Under the pieces are notes generated by a model, which had not been told where the DNA came from, made no database searches, and saw only the letters and a list, made by a program, of their open reading frames with translations. Below, in pieces: positions 29,401 to 35,087 of a stretch of DNA of 64,000 bases. Within the stretch, counting starts at the first letter, position 1. The number at the start of each line of letters is the position of its first letter. The translations under genes and the position numbers were made by a program. The DNA comes from Petaurus breviceps papuanus (Eukaryota; Chordata; Mammalia; Diprotodontia; Petauridae): NCBI GenBank assembly GCA_028583685.1, contig JAMXIF010000042.1, forward strand, positions 16,599,031 through 16,663,030, read 5' to 3'.

Positions 29401-32400
29401 GGCAAACTCCAAACCCGCTGAAAGTTTGCTAGTCGATGAAGTAAAACCTGAGAAACAAACAAAATGTCAGATTTTTTTTAAAGTTTCCTATTTTACATGT
29501 ATAAAACAGATTCTTAAAATAGATCATTTTTAAAAGATAAAAAATATAAACCCAGTCAGTCACTAAGCACTTTTTAAGTGCTTACTATCTCACAGATACT
29601 GTGATTAGTGTTAGGGATGTAAAGAAAGGCAAAAACACTGTTCCTGTCCTCAAGCTCACGTTCTAATGGGAGAGTAAGATGTTAGCAGCTATATACATGA
29701 ATTATATATACAGAATAGAGAGAACGCAATCTCAAAGATTAAGTAGTCGTAGCAATAGGGTACTAAGAAACATAGCTGCAGAAGATAGAACTTGAGCTTA
29801 ATTTTAAAGCAAGCCAGCTATAAAGATTAAAATTCCTATTTTCTAAGTCATCTACTAGCTATGGATAGAACCCACAATTGTTCACAGACAGTACTGCCTG
29901 AAAGAATTGTAAAAATACATTTTAAAAAAACTGAAGAAAAGAAAATCTAATTATGCACCTTGTAAATCATCTAACCTTTTTTTGTCACTAGGCGGCCAAC
30001 AATTAACATCATAAATGTAAATGTGTTTCAGTATTAGTGCTGGGTATGCAAAGGAATACAAGTATTCCTTTTTTCAGTCCATGACAATTAACACTACATC
30101 TAGAGGAACTGAAATTTAAAATTTTTTAGTCATTTTAGCATGCTGAATAATTATATATGCTTCAACATATAAGCAACATAAGGTGGCTCTGTTGGTGACA
30201 GATTAGCAAAATGAGACTTCTTGAAGAAATAGTAGTGCATGAAAAAATTTTTTAAAAATTAAAAAAACACCTTGCAAAATAAAAAAAGATAATCTCAGTT
30301 GTTATAAAAGGAGGTTGGCAGCAGATGGCCTTAGTTTGAGGTAGACAGAGTACATTGCTTTCCTCAAACACCTGTTTCAATAAATGTTAATTCTGAAAGC
30401 ACTTCAGGTAAGAGCTTTTGCAGAAATAAATATTAGTAATCCGAATTATTTTATGACAGGGAAATCAGTGCATTTTGGGAAAATCTGACAACCCTAGACT
30501 CATCCTTGAATACGGTAATACCATAACACCCATTCTTAATCAGGTTTGTGTCAAGGACCTACTTGGCAGTCAGATGAAATCTATGGAACCTTCTTAAAAT
30601 AATGTTTTTAAATGCTTAAAATACATACAATTACAAAGGAAACCAATGTGGAAAAGTAGTTACCAAAATATATTTTTTAAGTTCATTAAACCAAGTTTAA
30701 TAACCCATGCTCTAGAAAATCAGATTCCTGCTCTTTTACTAACTGCTTCTCCCAAACTTGACAATACAATGGTCACATTTTGGCTCCTGTTAATTAGGGT
30801 TCAATCTAAAGGAAGTTTTTCTAATTTAATGTTAGCCTCCAAAAGCTGATCATTTAAGAACTAGGGCGTAGGATACTAGGGCCCTAACAAGTAAAAATCA
30901 ATCGATCCAGGGGCGGCCAGGTAGCACAGCGAGTAAGAGCACTGGCTCCAGTGTCGGGATGACCTGGATCAAATCCGGGCTCAGATACTCAGCACCACAC
31001 CCAGAAATAACTGGCCATGTAACCTTGAGCAAGTTACTTAACCCCGATTGCTTAATAAAAAAAAAAAACAATCAATCGATCAATAAGTATTCATTAAGCA
31101 CCTACTATAGACTGGGCATGGTACTAGGGATACAAACACAATAAATGAAATAATCCCTATTCCGACAGCATTTATAATCTGACGATGTGGATACATATAA
31201 GTATAAAATAAGTAAAGATAAAGAGAATAAATAAAAAGTAATTAGCTATAAGGTAGTTTAAGAGCAATGGCATTAGCTGTTGAGAGGATTAAAAAAAGCT
31301 TCGTGATGTAAGAGGTTTTTAAGCTACATTTTGAAGAAAGAGAAGGATTTTGTGAGGTGGAGATGGGGAAGAAATGCATTACATTTCTTTCTTAATCACT
31401 GGGGACAGCTAGTGAGTGCAAAGGTATGCAGATGAGATATGGAATATCATGTATAAAGAACAGAGAGAAGGTCAGTTTGGCCAGATCCCAGAGGGTGGAC
31501 AGGAAGTAATGTACAATGTGGCTGGAAAGACAAGATGGGGCAAGGTTACGAAAAGTCAAGGTTGCAAACACAGGAGACTGAAAGAATGGTGATGCCTTTG
31601 ACAGAAACTAAGAAGCTGGGAAGAAGGATGGATTTGGGGAAAAGGAAAACACATTTTTGATGTGCTTTGTTTGAAATGTCTCTAGACATCCAGTTTGCTA
31701 AAAATCATTCAACAAGTATTTACTACTATGTGCTAGACACTATGTTAGGTGCTAGGACTACAAATATAAAGAATAAAATGATCTCTATGCTCAAGGCTTA
31801 CATATATATGATATACATATTTAAGGGTTCTTCAATACCTCTAGCATTTGTCTCCCCGTTTCACTCTGTCCATCACCCTAATTAAAATTCTCCAAAGTTG
31901 CCCTATTGAGTCAAAAAGATTCAGGTTCAATTACTATCTCTGACATATAACAGTTGCATAACCATGAAATCAATTAACCTCTCAGCACCTCAGAATTGCC
32001 CATCAGTACTGGTGGAGGAAATTTCCTCAAATTCCTTACACAGATGAAATCACAGGTCAAAAAATGCCCAAGATCCTCCATAATGTAGTTCTCACTATAA
32101 GTAGCCTACCTTTCCAGACTCATGTCACACTACTCCCCTTCACATACTCATAGGCTTATAAGATTTAAAGCTATCAGTCAAGGATCCTTTATTAAGCATT
32201 ATGCACATGAGACACTGAGCTACACATAGAAGATATAAAAACAAAAGTGGAACTTTAGTCCCAGCCCTCAAAAAGCTTACATTTAAATGAGGGAGACAAA
32301 ATGTATACATATAAATATATCCATAATACATAAAGAATGAGGTACAAGGCGGCACTAGCATCTAGGAGGATAAGAAAAAGCTACATGTAGAAGTCCTTGA

Positions 32401-33684
32401 TCTGAATCTTGAAGCAACTCCAACAGGCAGAAATGAGAAGGAAGTTCATCCCAGGTCTGACGTGTGCAAAGGCATGAAGATGGGTGACTGAGCAAACTGA
32501 GACACCAAAAAGTGAGAAGGGCTTATTCAAGATCACATAGGTAGTAAGTGTTCATAGAAATGAGATATAAACCCAACCAAGTTTTTTTTTACTACAAAAC
32601 CAGTGGGACATTCTATAGTCCCACAAAATGACTTACTCAATTTTTCCACACATACCCCCTGCTTTCACTCATTCTCTTCTCTTAATTATGGAATGCCCTT
32701 CCCCAACATCTTTCTTTACCAAATGAACTCCTAAAAATTCATTAAGGCCTAGTTGGAAAACCTTCTCTAACTCTCTTCCCTGTTCCAGCATCATCCCCAC
32801 CAAAACACCAGAACCTTTTTGCATCTGGGATCTAACTATAATTCTGCCAAGTATTTGCTATGTTACACTGGGTAAGTCACTTCACTTGTTTGAGGCAAAG
32901 TCAGGGCTGTTTTTTATCTTTCTCTTTAGCACTTCAGATGCTTGCTGACTCAGTTTCTTCATCTACAAAGCTGATAACATAATCTTTTAATCTCATGCCT
33001 TGAATAGGGAAAGGGGCTTTTTTTGGCCTTTCCTTTGTCTTTCCATGCAGATATTTTAAAGGGCAAGCAAAAAGTGTAATGTGCAACCTTTTTATATATT
33101 GTTGAATTTTTGGAAAATACTTTAACTTAGATGGGAAACCAAAATTACACAATTATGAGGTCATTGGTGGCACATTTTGCTCGTTCTTCCATTTCAGTAC
33201 CTATTGTTTCTCCGTTTTAATATATGACTGTATTAGCTCTTTTTATATGAAAGAATTCTCAAATGGAAAAAAATAAAGCAAATTCGCTTTCTAAAGAAAA
33301 AAGGGAGAACTTTTTGTCGTCTACATCAATGTTTATTTTTGTGAAGTATTTCAGAAGCTTCTTCACTGGATTATTGTGAGGAAAGTGTTATAACGATATT
33401 CATGAATTAATGATATTCTTTTGTGCTCCTCCCAGAGCCTAGCGAAGCCCCTTCTCCACAGAGTAGCTCTGGAGTATCATGAGAGACTCAGAGCTGGAGG
33501 GGGAAACTGAGGCCCGGGGAGGCGAAGGGAGGTGGGGCGCTGTTGGCAGGAGGGGGCATCCCTCCCTTTCACTTACCTCCCCCACTTTGTTGGCTAAGGC
33601 AATGAGGTCCCTCTTGGGAGACCAGGCCATGAAAATGATCTCCTGAGGCAGCTGCTTCTCCCCCACCTGTCGGAAGGCCGGCAT
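2234..33684 (-). CDS. ANAPC4: ANAPC4, anaphase-promoting complex subunit 4 (coding exons 2-21, 3' part outside window)
   Basis: APC4 is a scaffold subunit of the APC/C, the nuclear and cytosolic cell-cycle ubiquitin ligase. With APC1 and APC5 it forms the platform that holds the TPR arm. Twenty minus-strand exons with GT/AG borders join without a frame break into 503 codons plus one base. They match human APC4 throughout, for example GEKQLPQEII, WSPKRDLIALAN, PPNENTGKEV, CLSSDLKSLSV, EAWEEILMQMDSRLTKFVQ and KDEDDDLVSPPN. Residues 1 to about 230 are the WD40 propeller part; the following region is the long helical bundle known in this family. The human protein is about 808 residues, so roughly the last 300 lie left of position 2,234. 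The start is the ATG at 33,684-33,682, the first ATG after the exon 2 acceptor. Intron positions are read by eye from splice motifs and frame continuity. Confidence 0.96.
2782..2838 (-). CDS. ANAPC4: ANAPC4 exon 20 (residues 454-472)
   Basis: Encodes APELYNRKGKYFNVERVGQ (human APDLYNRKGKYFNVERVGQ). It has 19 whole codons. Confidence 0.95.
2839..3197. other. ANAPC4 intron 19, no recognised element
   Basis: AT-rich intron sequence between exons 19 and 20. Nothing beyond splice sites was recognised. The next intron to the right (3,255-6,848) also holds unrecognised AT-rich sequence apart from the L2 and MIR pieces listed separately. Confidence 0.5.
3198..3254 (-). CDS. ANAPC4: ANAPC4 exon 19 (residues 435-453)
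   Basis: Encodes MTQKDITFVADFLTEHFNE (human ...FVAEFLTEHFNE). It has 19 whole codons. Confidence 0.95.
3780..3842 (+). repeat. Short L2 3'-end remnant
   Basis: AGTATTTAATAAATGCTCG followed by TTGACTGATTGATT is the typical 3' terminus of mammalian L2. Only about 60 bases are left. Confidence 0.5.
5036..5212 (-). repeat. MIR / CORE-SINE, antisense
   Basis: The segment GATGAGGAGGCTGAGATGCA ... CCAAGGTCACACAGG ... GGGATTCAAACTC is the reverse complement of the MIR core and tRNA-related part. Confidence 0.65.
6040..6110 (+). repeat. L2 3'-end remnant
   Basis: AGTACTTAGCACAGGATTTG then CACACAGTAGGAACTTAATA and TTTACTGACT are the L2 3' terminus. Confidence 0.6.
6849..6895 (-). CDS. ANAPC4: ANAPC4 exon 18, 47 nt (residues 419-434)
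   Basis: Encodes (A)MLRMSEDHVLPELNK; human has AMLRMTEDHVLPELNK. It is isolated by introns of about 3.6 kb on each side, both rich in repeats. Confidence 0.95.
7222..7310 (+). repeat. Tail of a CORE-SINE (MIR/MON type)
   Basis: GAAGGGCTTTACAAACCTTA then AGCACTATATAAATGTTAGC is the common SINE 3' body, followed by a short GAT run. The head is lost. Confidence 0.45.
7622..7745 (-). repeat. MIR-like SINE, antisense, degraded
   Basis: CTCATTTCACAGATTAGAAA ... GTGGCAGAGACTGAACTAGG follows the antisense MIR pattern with the 'previously used' decay expected of an old copy. Confidence 0.5.
7813..7976 (+). repeat. tRNA-headed SINE (WSINE/MAR type) with perfect TSD
   Basis: A full copy: GGGTGGCTAGGTG head with tRNA-like A and B boxes, body, A-tail. 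It is flanked by an 11-base direct repeat GACTTGCAATG at 7,802-7,812 and 7,977-7,987. A perfect duplication suggests a fairly recent insertion. It lies in the ANAPC4 intron between exons 18 and 17, antisense to the gene. Confidence 0.92.
8355..8475 (+). repeat. Old tRNA-derived SINE
   Basis: CAGTGTGGTGTAGTGG, a degraded B-box region (AATCAGGAAAAGATGAATTT) and GTGAGTTACTTAACTCTG outline an older tRNA SINE related to MIR/MON. Confidence 0.5.
8690..10065 (-). repeat. L3/CR1-clade LINE, 3' half with RT motifs
   Basis: Read on the minus strand this is a CR1-type pol fragment. NYRPVSLT is at 9,801-9,824 and YLDFSKAFD at 9,664-9,690. The 3' part ends near the CAGAGTTGGAAAGA box at 8,703, the usual CR1/L3 3' region. 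At about 1.4 kb it is the longest L3/CR1 copy in the window. It is broken by many stops and indels. Confidence 0.85.
10510..10565 (-). CDS. ANAPC4: ANAPC4 exon 17 (residues 400-418)
   Basis: Encodes (Q)VIDSSMKNFKAFFRWLYV, identical to human. Of two adjacent AG acceptors, the upstream one (TTTAG) is chosen because it alone keeps the frame and gives Gln. Confidence 0.95.
10566..11514. other. ANAPC4 intron between exons 17 and 16, left part
   Basis: AT-rich intron sequence with no recognised repeat or gene. It continues into the L3/CR1 and MIR pieces listed from 11,515. Confidence 0.45.
11515..12060 (-). repeat. L3/CR1 LINE fragment, degraded
   Basis: Shares the antisense CR1/L3 3' pattern: GAATTGGAAGAGATGTTAGA, TTTAAAGACAGCTATCATGT, and GCAGCACCCAGAATAAAGCA followed by a CAATATTCAAGA box. 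A short CR1-like piece (TGACATATTGAGCTTGCATT, about 12,539) lies further right after the MIR copies. Confidence 0.7.
12190..12470 (-). repeat. Two adjacent antisense MIR-like SINE copies
   Basis: Two consecutive CCAAGATCACACAGGTAGTA / CTCACGGTCACACATTTAGG boxes, at about 12,290 and 12,360. Either two MIR copies abut or one was partly duplicated. Confidence 0.6.
13045..13096 (-). CDS. ANAPC4: ANAPC4 exon 16 (residues 383-399)
   Basis: Encodes DAITSVGSFILKANELL plus two bases of Gln. The donor follows CTTCA and the Gln codon (CAA) is finished by exon 17. Confidence 0.95.
13176..13276 (-). CDS. ANAPC4: ANAPC4 exon 15 (residues 349-382)
   Basis: Encodes SGSEALLYHLSELKGMASWK then QKYEPLGLDATGIE, close to human LLYHLSELKGMASWKQKYEP. 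Confidence 0.96.
13947..14023 (-). CDS. ANAPC4: ANAPC4 exon 14 (residues 324-348)
   Basis: Encodes GLKKLGQSIESSYSSIQKLV then ISHLQ, identical to human over this stretch. It ends two bases into the Ser codon shared with exon 15. Confidence 0.96.
14118..14225 (+). repeat. Old tRNA-derived SINE
   Basis: GAGGCAGTATGGTATAATGC head, then GAAGACCTGAGTTCAAGTCT as B-box region. It lies 95 bases from exon 14 of ANAPC4. Confidence 0.55.
14409..14451 (-). CDS. ANAPC4: ANAPC4 exon 13, 43 nt (residues 309-323)
   Basis: Encodes (S)LELQSLLMNQLTVK; human has SAELQTLLMNQLTVK. The intron to exon 12 is 171 bases. Confidence 0.94.
14623..14687 (-). CDS. ANAPC4: ANAPC4 exon 12 (residues 288-308)
   Basis: Encodes EKNTTTSVQDEFMQLLLWGK then A and part of Ser. 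It matches human EKNTTTSVQDEFMHLLLWGK. Confidence 0.95.
15234..15320 (-). CDS. ANAPC4: ANAPC4 exon 11 (residues 259-287)
   Basis: Encodes YIRLSLTCMCEAWEEILMQM then DSRLTKFVQ. Only Arg for human Asn at the third residue differs in the stretch compared. It has a whole number of codons (29). Confidence 0.96.
15990..16073 (-). CDS. ANAPC4: ANAPC4 exon 10 (residues 231-258)
   Basis: Encodes LDTSLLSTYLPEVTRMARKF then THISTLLQ. It begins the helical region of APC4 (human LPEVTRMARKFTHISALLQ). Confidence 0.95.
16074..17469. other. ANAPC4 intron 9, left part
   Basis: AT-rich sequence. A possible MIR/L2-type tail (GTAAAGCACTTAGCTCAGTG, near 17,030) is the only repeat hint. No gene seen. Confidence 0.4.
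17470..17695 (+). repeat. CORE-SINE (MIR/MON type)
   Basis: Degraded tRNA head, then CCTCATCTGTAAAATGGAGA, the hallmark MIR core, then a tail with TGCAAAGTCCTTTGCAAGTC and a TTAATATTATTG end. It ends about 105 bases from exon 9. Confidence 0.65.
17802..17912 (-). CDS. ANAPC4: ANAPC4 exon 9 (residues 194-230)
   Basis: Encodes SCLGLCLSSDLKSLSVITE, a variable stretch ETADSTSIIS, and EISYFQ. Human has the same ends (CLSSDLKSLSVVTE, EVSYFQ), with a differing middle. Confidence 0.95.
18798..18882 (-). CDS. ANAPC4: ANAPC4 exon 8 (residues 165-193)
   Basis: Encodes RLNALVLGGNSGFIEIYAYG then MYKIATVTG, a propeller blade (human LNILVLGGSSGFIELYAYGM). The intron between exons 8 and 7 carries the half-L1 insertion. 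Confidence 0.95.
19215..19395 (-). repeat. MIR, antisense
   Basis: TTTACAAAGCACTTTGCATA ... TTATTATCTCCGCTTTTTAC ... TAGAAAGGCTAACTGATTTG is the antisense MIR core. Confidence 0.55.
19687..19702. repeat. 5' target-site duplication of the half-L1
   Basis: AAAACTTCCTTCTCAA, identical to the copy at 22,474-22,489 after the element's A-tail. Four of its bases may overlap the A-tail at the 3' copy. Confidence 0.9.
20410..21459 (+). pseudogene. L1-type ORF1 (RNA-binding coiled-coil protein), two in-frame TGA stops
   Basis: A single frame of 349 codons from ATG (MTRKRKQSRQ) to TGA. Residues about 45-185 form a heptad-like coiled coil (LKKQIREVEEKLGREM, LTEENNSLKNRL). Then come the L1 RRM-type block (NRSRRDHxKIFGLHES, normally RRDNLRIIGLPES) and the C-terminal domain (ARKKQFEH, IRITQDLAASTLRDQRAWN). 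Two TGA codons interrupt it, at 20,746-20,748 and 20,953-20,955. Both could be CpG transitions of CGA (Arg). No frameshift was seen, which points to a fairly young loss. The protein binds L1 RNA in the ribonucleoprotein. Confidence 0.85.
21591..21690. other. Assembly gap, 100 N
   Basis: Exactly 100 unknown bases, a common placeholder for a gap of unknown size. It lies inside the half-L1 element right after an AT run. Sequence of any length may be missing. Confidence 0.95.
22177..22222. repeat. (AT)n microsatellite
   Basis: About 23 uninterrupted AT units in the 3' region of the half-L1. Confidence 0.9.
22554..22598 (-). CDS. ANAPC4: ANAPC4 exon 7, 45 nt (residues 150-164)
   Basis: Encodes SEEKSDEIMKLLGDV plus part of an Arg codon; human has SEENSDEIIKLLGDVR. 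It lies 64 bases downstream of the end of the half-L1 insertion at 22,489, so the insertion missed this exon narrowly. Confidence 0.94.
22685..22711 (-). CDS. ANAPC4: ANAPC4 exon 6, 27-nt microexon (residues 141-149)
   Basis: Encodes (N)YSTTAKIF plus part of a Ser codon; human has NYSNTSKIF. The borders are CATTTAG and GTAAGAG. At 27 bases it is the smallest exon recognised here. Its length is a multiple of three, so skipping would keep the frame. Confidence 0.92.
22851..22925 (-). CDS. ANAPC4: ANAPC4 exon 5 (residues 116-140)
   Basis: Encodes VLTSFYNAEDESNLLLPKLP followed by ALPK, almost identical to the human exon. It ends on two bases of an Asn codon finished by exon 6. Confidence 0.95.
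22926..23436. other. ANAPC4 intron between exons 5 and 4, left part
   Basis: AT-rich sequence with no recognised element. Confidence 0.4.
23437..23520 (-). repeat. MIR fragment, antisense
   Basis: AAATGATTTATCTAAGGTCA then CAAAATTGCTATGGATGTGA matches the antisense MIR core in degraded form. Confidence 0.45.
23884..23975. repeat. TA/CA/TG-rich imperfect microsatellite
   Basis: Alternating purine-pyrimidine run (TATATATTTGCATATATATG, then GTGTGTACC, then ACATATACACACAAATATAC), potentially Z-DNA-like or a hairpin. Confidence 0.75.
24142..24274 (-). CDS. ANAPC4: ANAPC4 exon 4 (residues 72-115)
   Basis: Encodes ILAFGLADTKKVILCDVEKP, then SLHSFSVDTP and MHWMEVTEES, close to human LLAFALADTKKIVLCDVEKP. 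A young SINE is inserted about 115 bases upstream of the acceptor, in the preceding intron. Confidence 0.96.
24389..24553 (-). repeat. tRNA-headed SINE, antisense, with TSD
   Basis: A full copy: T-rich tail at left, GGCAATTGGGGTTAAGTAAC body, and head ending in CACCTAGCCGCCCC at right. A 13-base duplication TAGTTAATGTTTT sits at 24,376-24,388 and 24,554-24,566. It lies about 115 bases upstream (in transcript order) of ANAPC4 exon 4, in the same sense as the gene. Confidence 0.93.
24567..26346. other. ANAPC4 intron between exons 4 and 3, left part
   Basis: AT-rich sequence without a recognised gene. A short L2 3' terminus is listed at 25,345. Small open frames here have no recognisable content. 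Confidence 0.4.
25345..25425 (+). repeat. L2 3'-end remnant
   Basis: CCCTAGCACTTAGTACAATG then CCTTGTACACAGTAAGTGTT and CATTTACTGATT are the L2 3' terminus. Confidence 0.55.
26347..26438. repeat. Compound microsatellite (TC)n(AC)n
   Basis: An imperfect TCTCTC block passes directly into about 20 AC units. The small open frame across it is repeat-derived. Confidence 0.95.
26598..27322 (-). repeat. L2 LINE 3' part, antisense, split by a SINE
   Basis: It starts with the L2 terminus (CATTCATTCATTCAT, TATTATGTGTCAGGTACC) and runs to GGGGACCAGGTTGTATAGGG and TTACACTTGATCC, collinear with antisense L2. A SINE (26,705-26,864) splits it. Confidence 0.82.
26705..26864 (+). repeat. tRNA-headed SINE inside an L2, with short TSD
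   Basis: Head GGGGCGGCTAGGTGGCGCAG, body with the ACCCACACAAAAAAAG variant, A-rich tail. The 8-base repeat CTAATCTT at 26,697-26,704 and 26,865-26,872 marks the insertion into the older L2. Confidence 0.9.
27323..27565 (+). repeat. CORE-SINE (MIR/MON type)
   Basis: AGAGTGCAGCAGAAAAAGTG head, CTCAGAGTCAGAAAAG, TTTTACCATCTATAAAACAG core, and TTATAGCTCTATAAAGATTC tail. Confidence 0.6.
28057..28900 (-). pseudogene. Possible decayed protein-coding sequence, family not recognised
   Basis: The minus strand holds several protein-like stretches in different frames: HFLDKFDLKNNWPHWRSKKS then LTKRWQTRASAVWNI and YGRMKEDYKQYWV (28,057-28,326), the same frame again after stops as VEEKKLAEKANDQLGQIM (to about 27,960), and WVFEGRITRALAGFLPNWKD further upstream (about 28,820-28,890). 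No splice borders or family motif were recognised. It could be an old processed pseudogene or chance open frames in AT-rich DNA. Confidence 0.25.
28991..29046. repeat. 34-base-period tandem duplication
   Basis: ACATAACTACTAAATGCCAT occurs at 28,991 and again at 29,025, with different bases in the rest of the unit. It is a small local duplication inside the ANAPC4 intron. Confidence 0.85.
29342..29447 (-). CDS. ANAPC4: ANAPC4 exon 3 (residues 37-71)
   Basis: Encodes VLLHRLANFQRVWSLPPNEN followed by TGKEVTSLAWRPDGK, the first propeller blade. The acceptor is TTTCTCAG and the donor GTAATA. The split codon K-I/L continues in exon 4 without a frame break. Confidence 0.96.
29550..29800 (-). repeat. 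L2 LINE 3' end, antisense
   Basis: CACTTTTTAAGTGCTTACTA, GGGATGTAAAGAAAGGCAAA and CTCAAGCTCACGTTCTAATG follow the antisense L2 3' terminus. It begins about 100 bases upstream of ANAPC4 exon 3. Confidence 0.65.
30533..30716 (+). repeat. hAT-like non-autonomous DNA element, degraded
   Basis: GGCAGTCAGATGAAATCTAT, then AATAATGTTTTTAAATGCTT and TTACAAAGGAAACCAATGTG. It shares the body with copies at 35,088 and, more distantly, 42,393 and 54,961. The ends are worn. Confidence 0.5.
30896..31640 (-). repeat. L2 LINE 3' part, antisense
   Basis: It starts with the L2 end (AATCAATCGATC ... ATTAAGCACCTACTATAG), continues through AAGCTACATTTTGAAGAAAG and GGCCAGATCCCAGAGG to CTTTGACAGAAACTAAG. A SINE is inserted at its very end. 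Confidence 0.78.
30908..31069 (+). repeat. tRNA-headed SINE, second subfamily, with TSD
   Basis: Head GGGGCGGCCAGGTAGCACAG, diagnostic body CAGCACCACACCCAGAAATA, A-tail. A 12-base duplication AATCAATCGATC sits at 30,896-30,907 and 31,070-31,081. Confidence 0.93.
31700..31805 (-). repeat. L2 3' end, antisense
   Basis: CATTCAACAAGTATTTACTA, GTGCTAGACACTATGTTAGG and CTCAAGGCTTACATA are the antisense L2 terminus. Confidence 0.65.
31900..32010 (+). repeat. Old tRNA-derived SINE fragment
   Basis: AGTCAAAAAGATTCAGGTTC then AATTAACCTCTCAGCACCTC keeps the B-box and the common SINE body. Confidence 0.45.
32165..32505 (-). repeat. L2 LINE 3' part, antisense
   Basis: CAGTCAAGGATCCTTTATTA, CAGCCCTCAAAAAGCTTACA, then CTACATGTAGAAGTCCTTGA and GTGCAAAGGCATGAAGATGG, collinear with antisense L2. 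Confidence 0.78.
32640..32830 (+). repeat. L2 LINE fragment, sense, degraded
   Basis: TTATGGAATGCCCTTCCCCA, then CATTAAGGCCTAGTTGGAAA and CCTTCTCTAACTC resemble the sense L2 region before the 3' end. Confidence 0.45.
32831..33576. other. ANAPC4 intron between exons 3 and 2, right part
   Basis: No recognised repeat or gene. A TTTTAAATATCTGC-type AT-rich stretch passes into moderately GC-rich sequence near exon 2. Confidence 0.4.
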
Positions 33685-33699
33685 CGTGGGAAGGTGGTC
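33577..33699 (-). CDS. ANAPC4: ANAPC4 exon 2 (start codon, residues 1-36)
   Basis: The coding part is 33,577-33,684. It reads MPAFRQVGEKQLPQEII and continues through WSPKRDLIALAN to the donor after GAG. The human protein starts seven residues further upstream (MLRFPTCF...). Here those codons have no ATG, so the product starts at the Met that aligns next to human Pro-Ser-Phe-Arg. Confidence 0.93.
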
Positions 33700-34012
33700 C
33701 TGCAATGACAAATCCCACTCTTCAAACTGGACCCCGGTTTCCCCTCTCCCGCCCACCTGGCTTCTCAATAGACTCCCGGCAGCCGCCTCCCGGCCCCGCC
33801 CCCAGTCTCCCGCGCAGCCGCATTACCGGGCAGGTTCTCTCAGAATCGGAGCTAGCCACGGCAGCCGGCGGGCCTCGAGAGGCACTTCCGGGGTTGGGAC
33901 TTCCTGCCCGAGCGCCGGGCGCGCGCACGCCCGATTCCCGCGCGCGTACCCGAGCTGGGCTGTCGCCGTGGCCTCCTGTGGCGGACAGTCGGATAGGGTT
34001 CTGCTCCTTTAC
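33700..34012. promoter_or_regulatory. CpG-island promoter of ANAPC4
   Basis: This is the only strongly GC- and CpG-rich stretch in an otherwise AT-rich window. It covers exon 1 and the 5' flank of ANAPC4. On the minus strand it contains a consensus ETS/GABPA site (CCGGAAGT, about 33,883-33,891) and a second ETS-like half site about 15 bases further upstream. There is no clear TATA box. This is a typical housekeeping promoter. Open frames on both strands here are by-products of high GC. Confidence 0.8.
33827..33900 (-). other. ANAPC4: ANAPC4 non-coding exon 1 (5' UTR), upstream end approximate
   Basis: A donor (CCTGCCCG then GTAATG) faces the exon 2 acceptor (CATTGCAG) across a 127-base intron, 33,700-33,826. 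No ATG lies in frame within this exon. The frame entering exon 2 is open but begins without a start codon. The 5' end is a guess placed near the ETS motif, because the transcription start cannot be read from sequence. Confidence 0.6.
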
Positions 34013-34559
34013 ACTCACCAGCCTGTGTACAGCTCTTTAGAGGAGGTTCGGTCCTTACTCTCGTGGAGCTTATAGTCAAACAGCAGACGAAACAGCGCCC
34101 CTGGTGGCCGGAAGACTCATTCTTACAAACCTTGCATGGTGAAAAACAGTGCATTGTGTGAAATCTCTTATTTCCAAAGGAAGCCAAATATATTGAAATA
34201 GTTAATAAAACATGTTTTCTAGAAAGTTCATGAGCTCCAGGCGAAGAACTCTTTCTTGCGTTAGAAAAGTTTTTTTTTCGCTATTTCATTTTTGCACCCT
34301 CCCACCTGGAAACGCAAGGATGAGCTTTGGATTCCTTCTCATTAGCGTTTCCAGCTGTAGGGAAGTTTTTATGTTTTAATGGCTTATTTTAAAAAAACTG
34401 AAACAGGTCCTCCTTCCAGATGCACTGAAAAGGGCAAACTGCAAACCAGGATTTTAAGTGGGGTTTCAGCATAAGGCGGGCAACCCCATATTTTCTAAAA
34501 GGGTGACTGTAGGTCACTCCATCACTCTTAAAAAGGAAGACCTGGTTTTCCTAAAACTG
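34013..34559. other. Upstream flank of ANAPC4, no element recognised
   Basis: Base composition returns to AT-rich within about 100 bases of the CpG island. No gene or repeat was recognised. Confidence 0.4.
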
Positions 34560-34850
34560 CTCGCTGTTCTCTATTAATGACCTCCTTGACTTCCTTTAAG
34601 TTCCAACTAAAAGCCCACCTCCTACAGGAAGACTTCCCCAACCCCGCTCAATTCCAGTACCTTCCCTCTGTTAATTATTTCCAATAGTTCCCGAATATAC
34701 TTGGCTTTATCTCCCTCTTTAGTTTGTAAGCTCCCTGAGGGCAGGGACTTTCTTTTGCTTCTTTTTGTATACCTGGGGTTTAGCACAGTTCCTGGCTCAT
34801 AGTGGATACTTAATAAATGTTTATTGAATGAGTGAATTATGCCACCATTC
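34560..34850 (+). repeat. L2 LINE 3' end, sense
   Basis: GACTTCCTTTAAGTTCCAAC, CCCACCTCCTACAGGAAGAC, TTTGTAAGCTCCCTGAGGGC and TACTTAATAAATGTTTATTG form a well-kept L2 3' end. Confidence 0.85.
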
Positions 34851-35087
34851 AATATTAAATGTTGAATGCCTTACATGTCAAACTCACAAAGTGTTGAGAA
34901 CTATTGTGTACCTATAAATCTGCTGAAAGATGTGCTTTTCCCAAAATAACAATCAGTATATGAACTGACAATATATTCCTTTTGGAAATTCCATACAACT
35001 GGTTAGCTACCACATTACCTAAGTAGATTGCTTTTGTTAACTACCACCGGTAAGTAAGGGGATTAGAAATACTGTGTTATTCTAGTG

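Noticed and set aside
33686-34187. Open frames of 98-129 codons on both strands in the CpG island
   Set aside because: High GC lowers stop frequency. The frames overlap ANAPC4 exon 1 and the promoter in several phases, and none has a recognisable domain or splice continuation.
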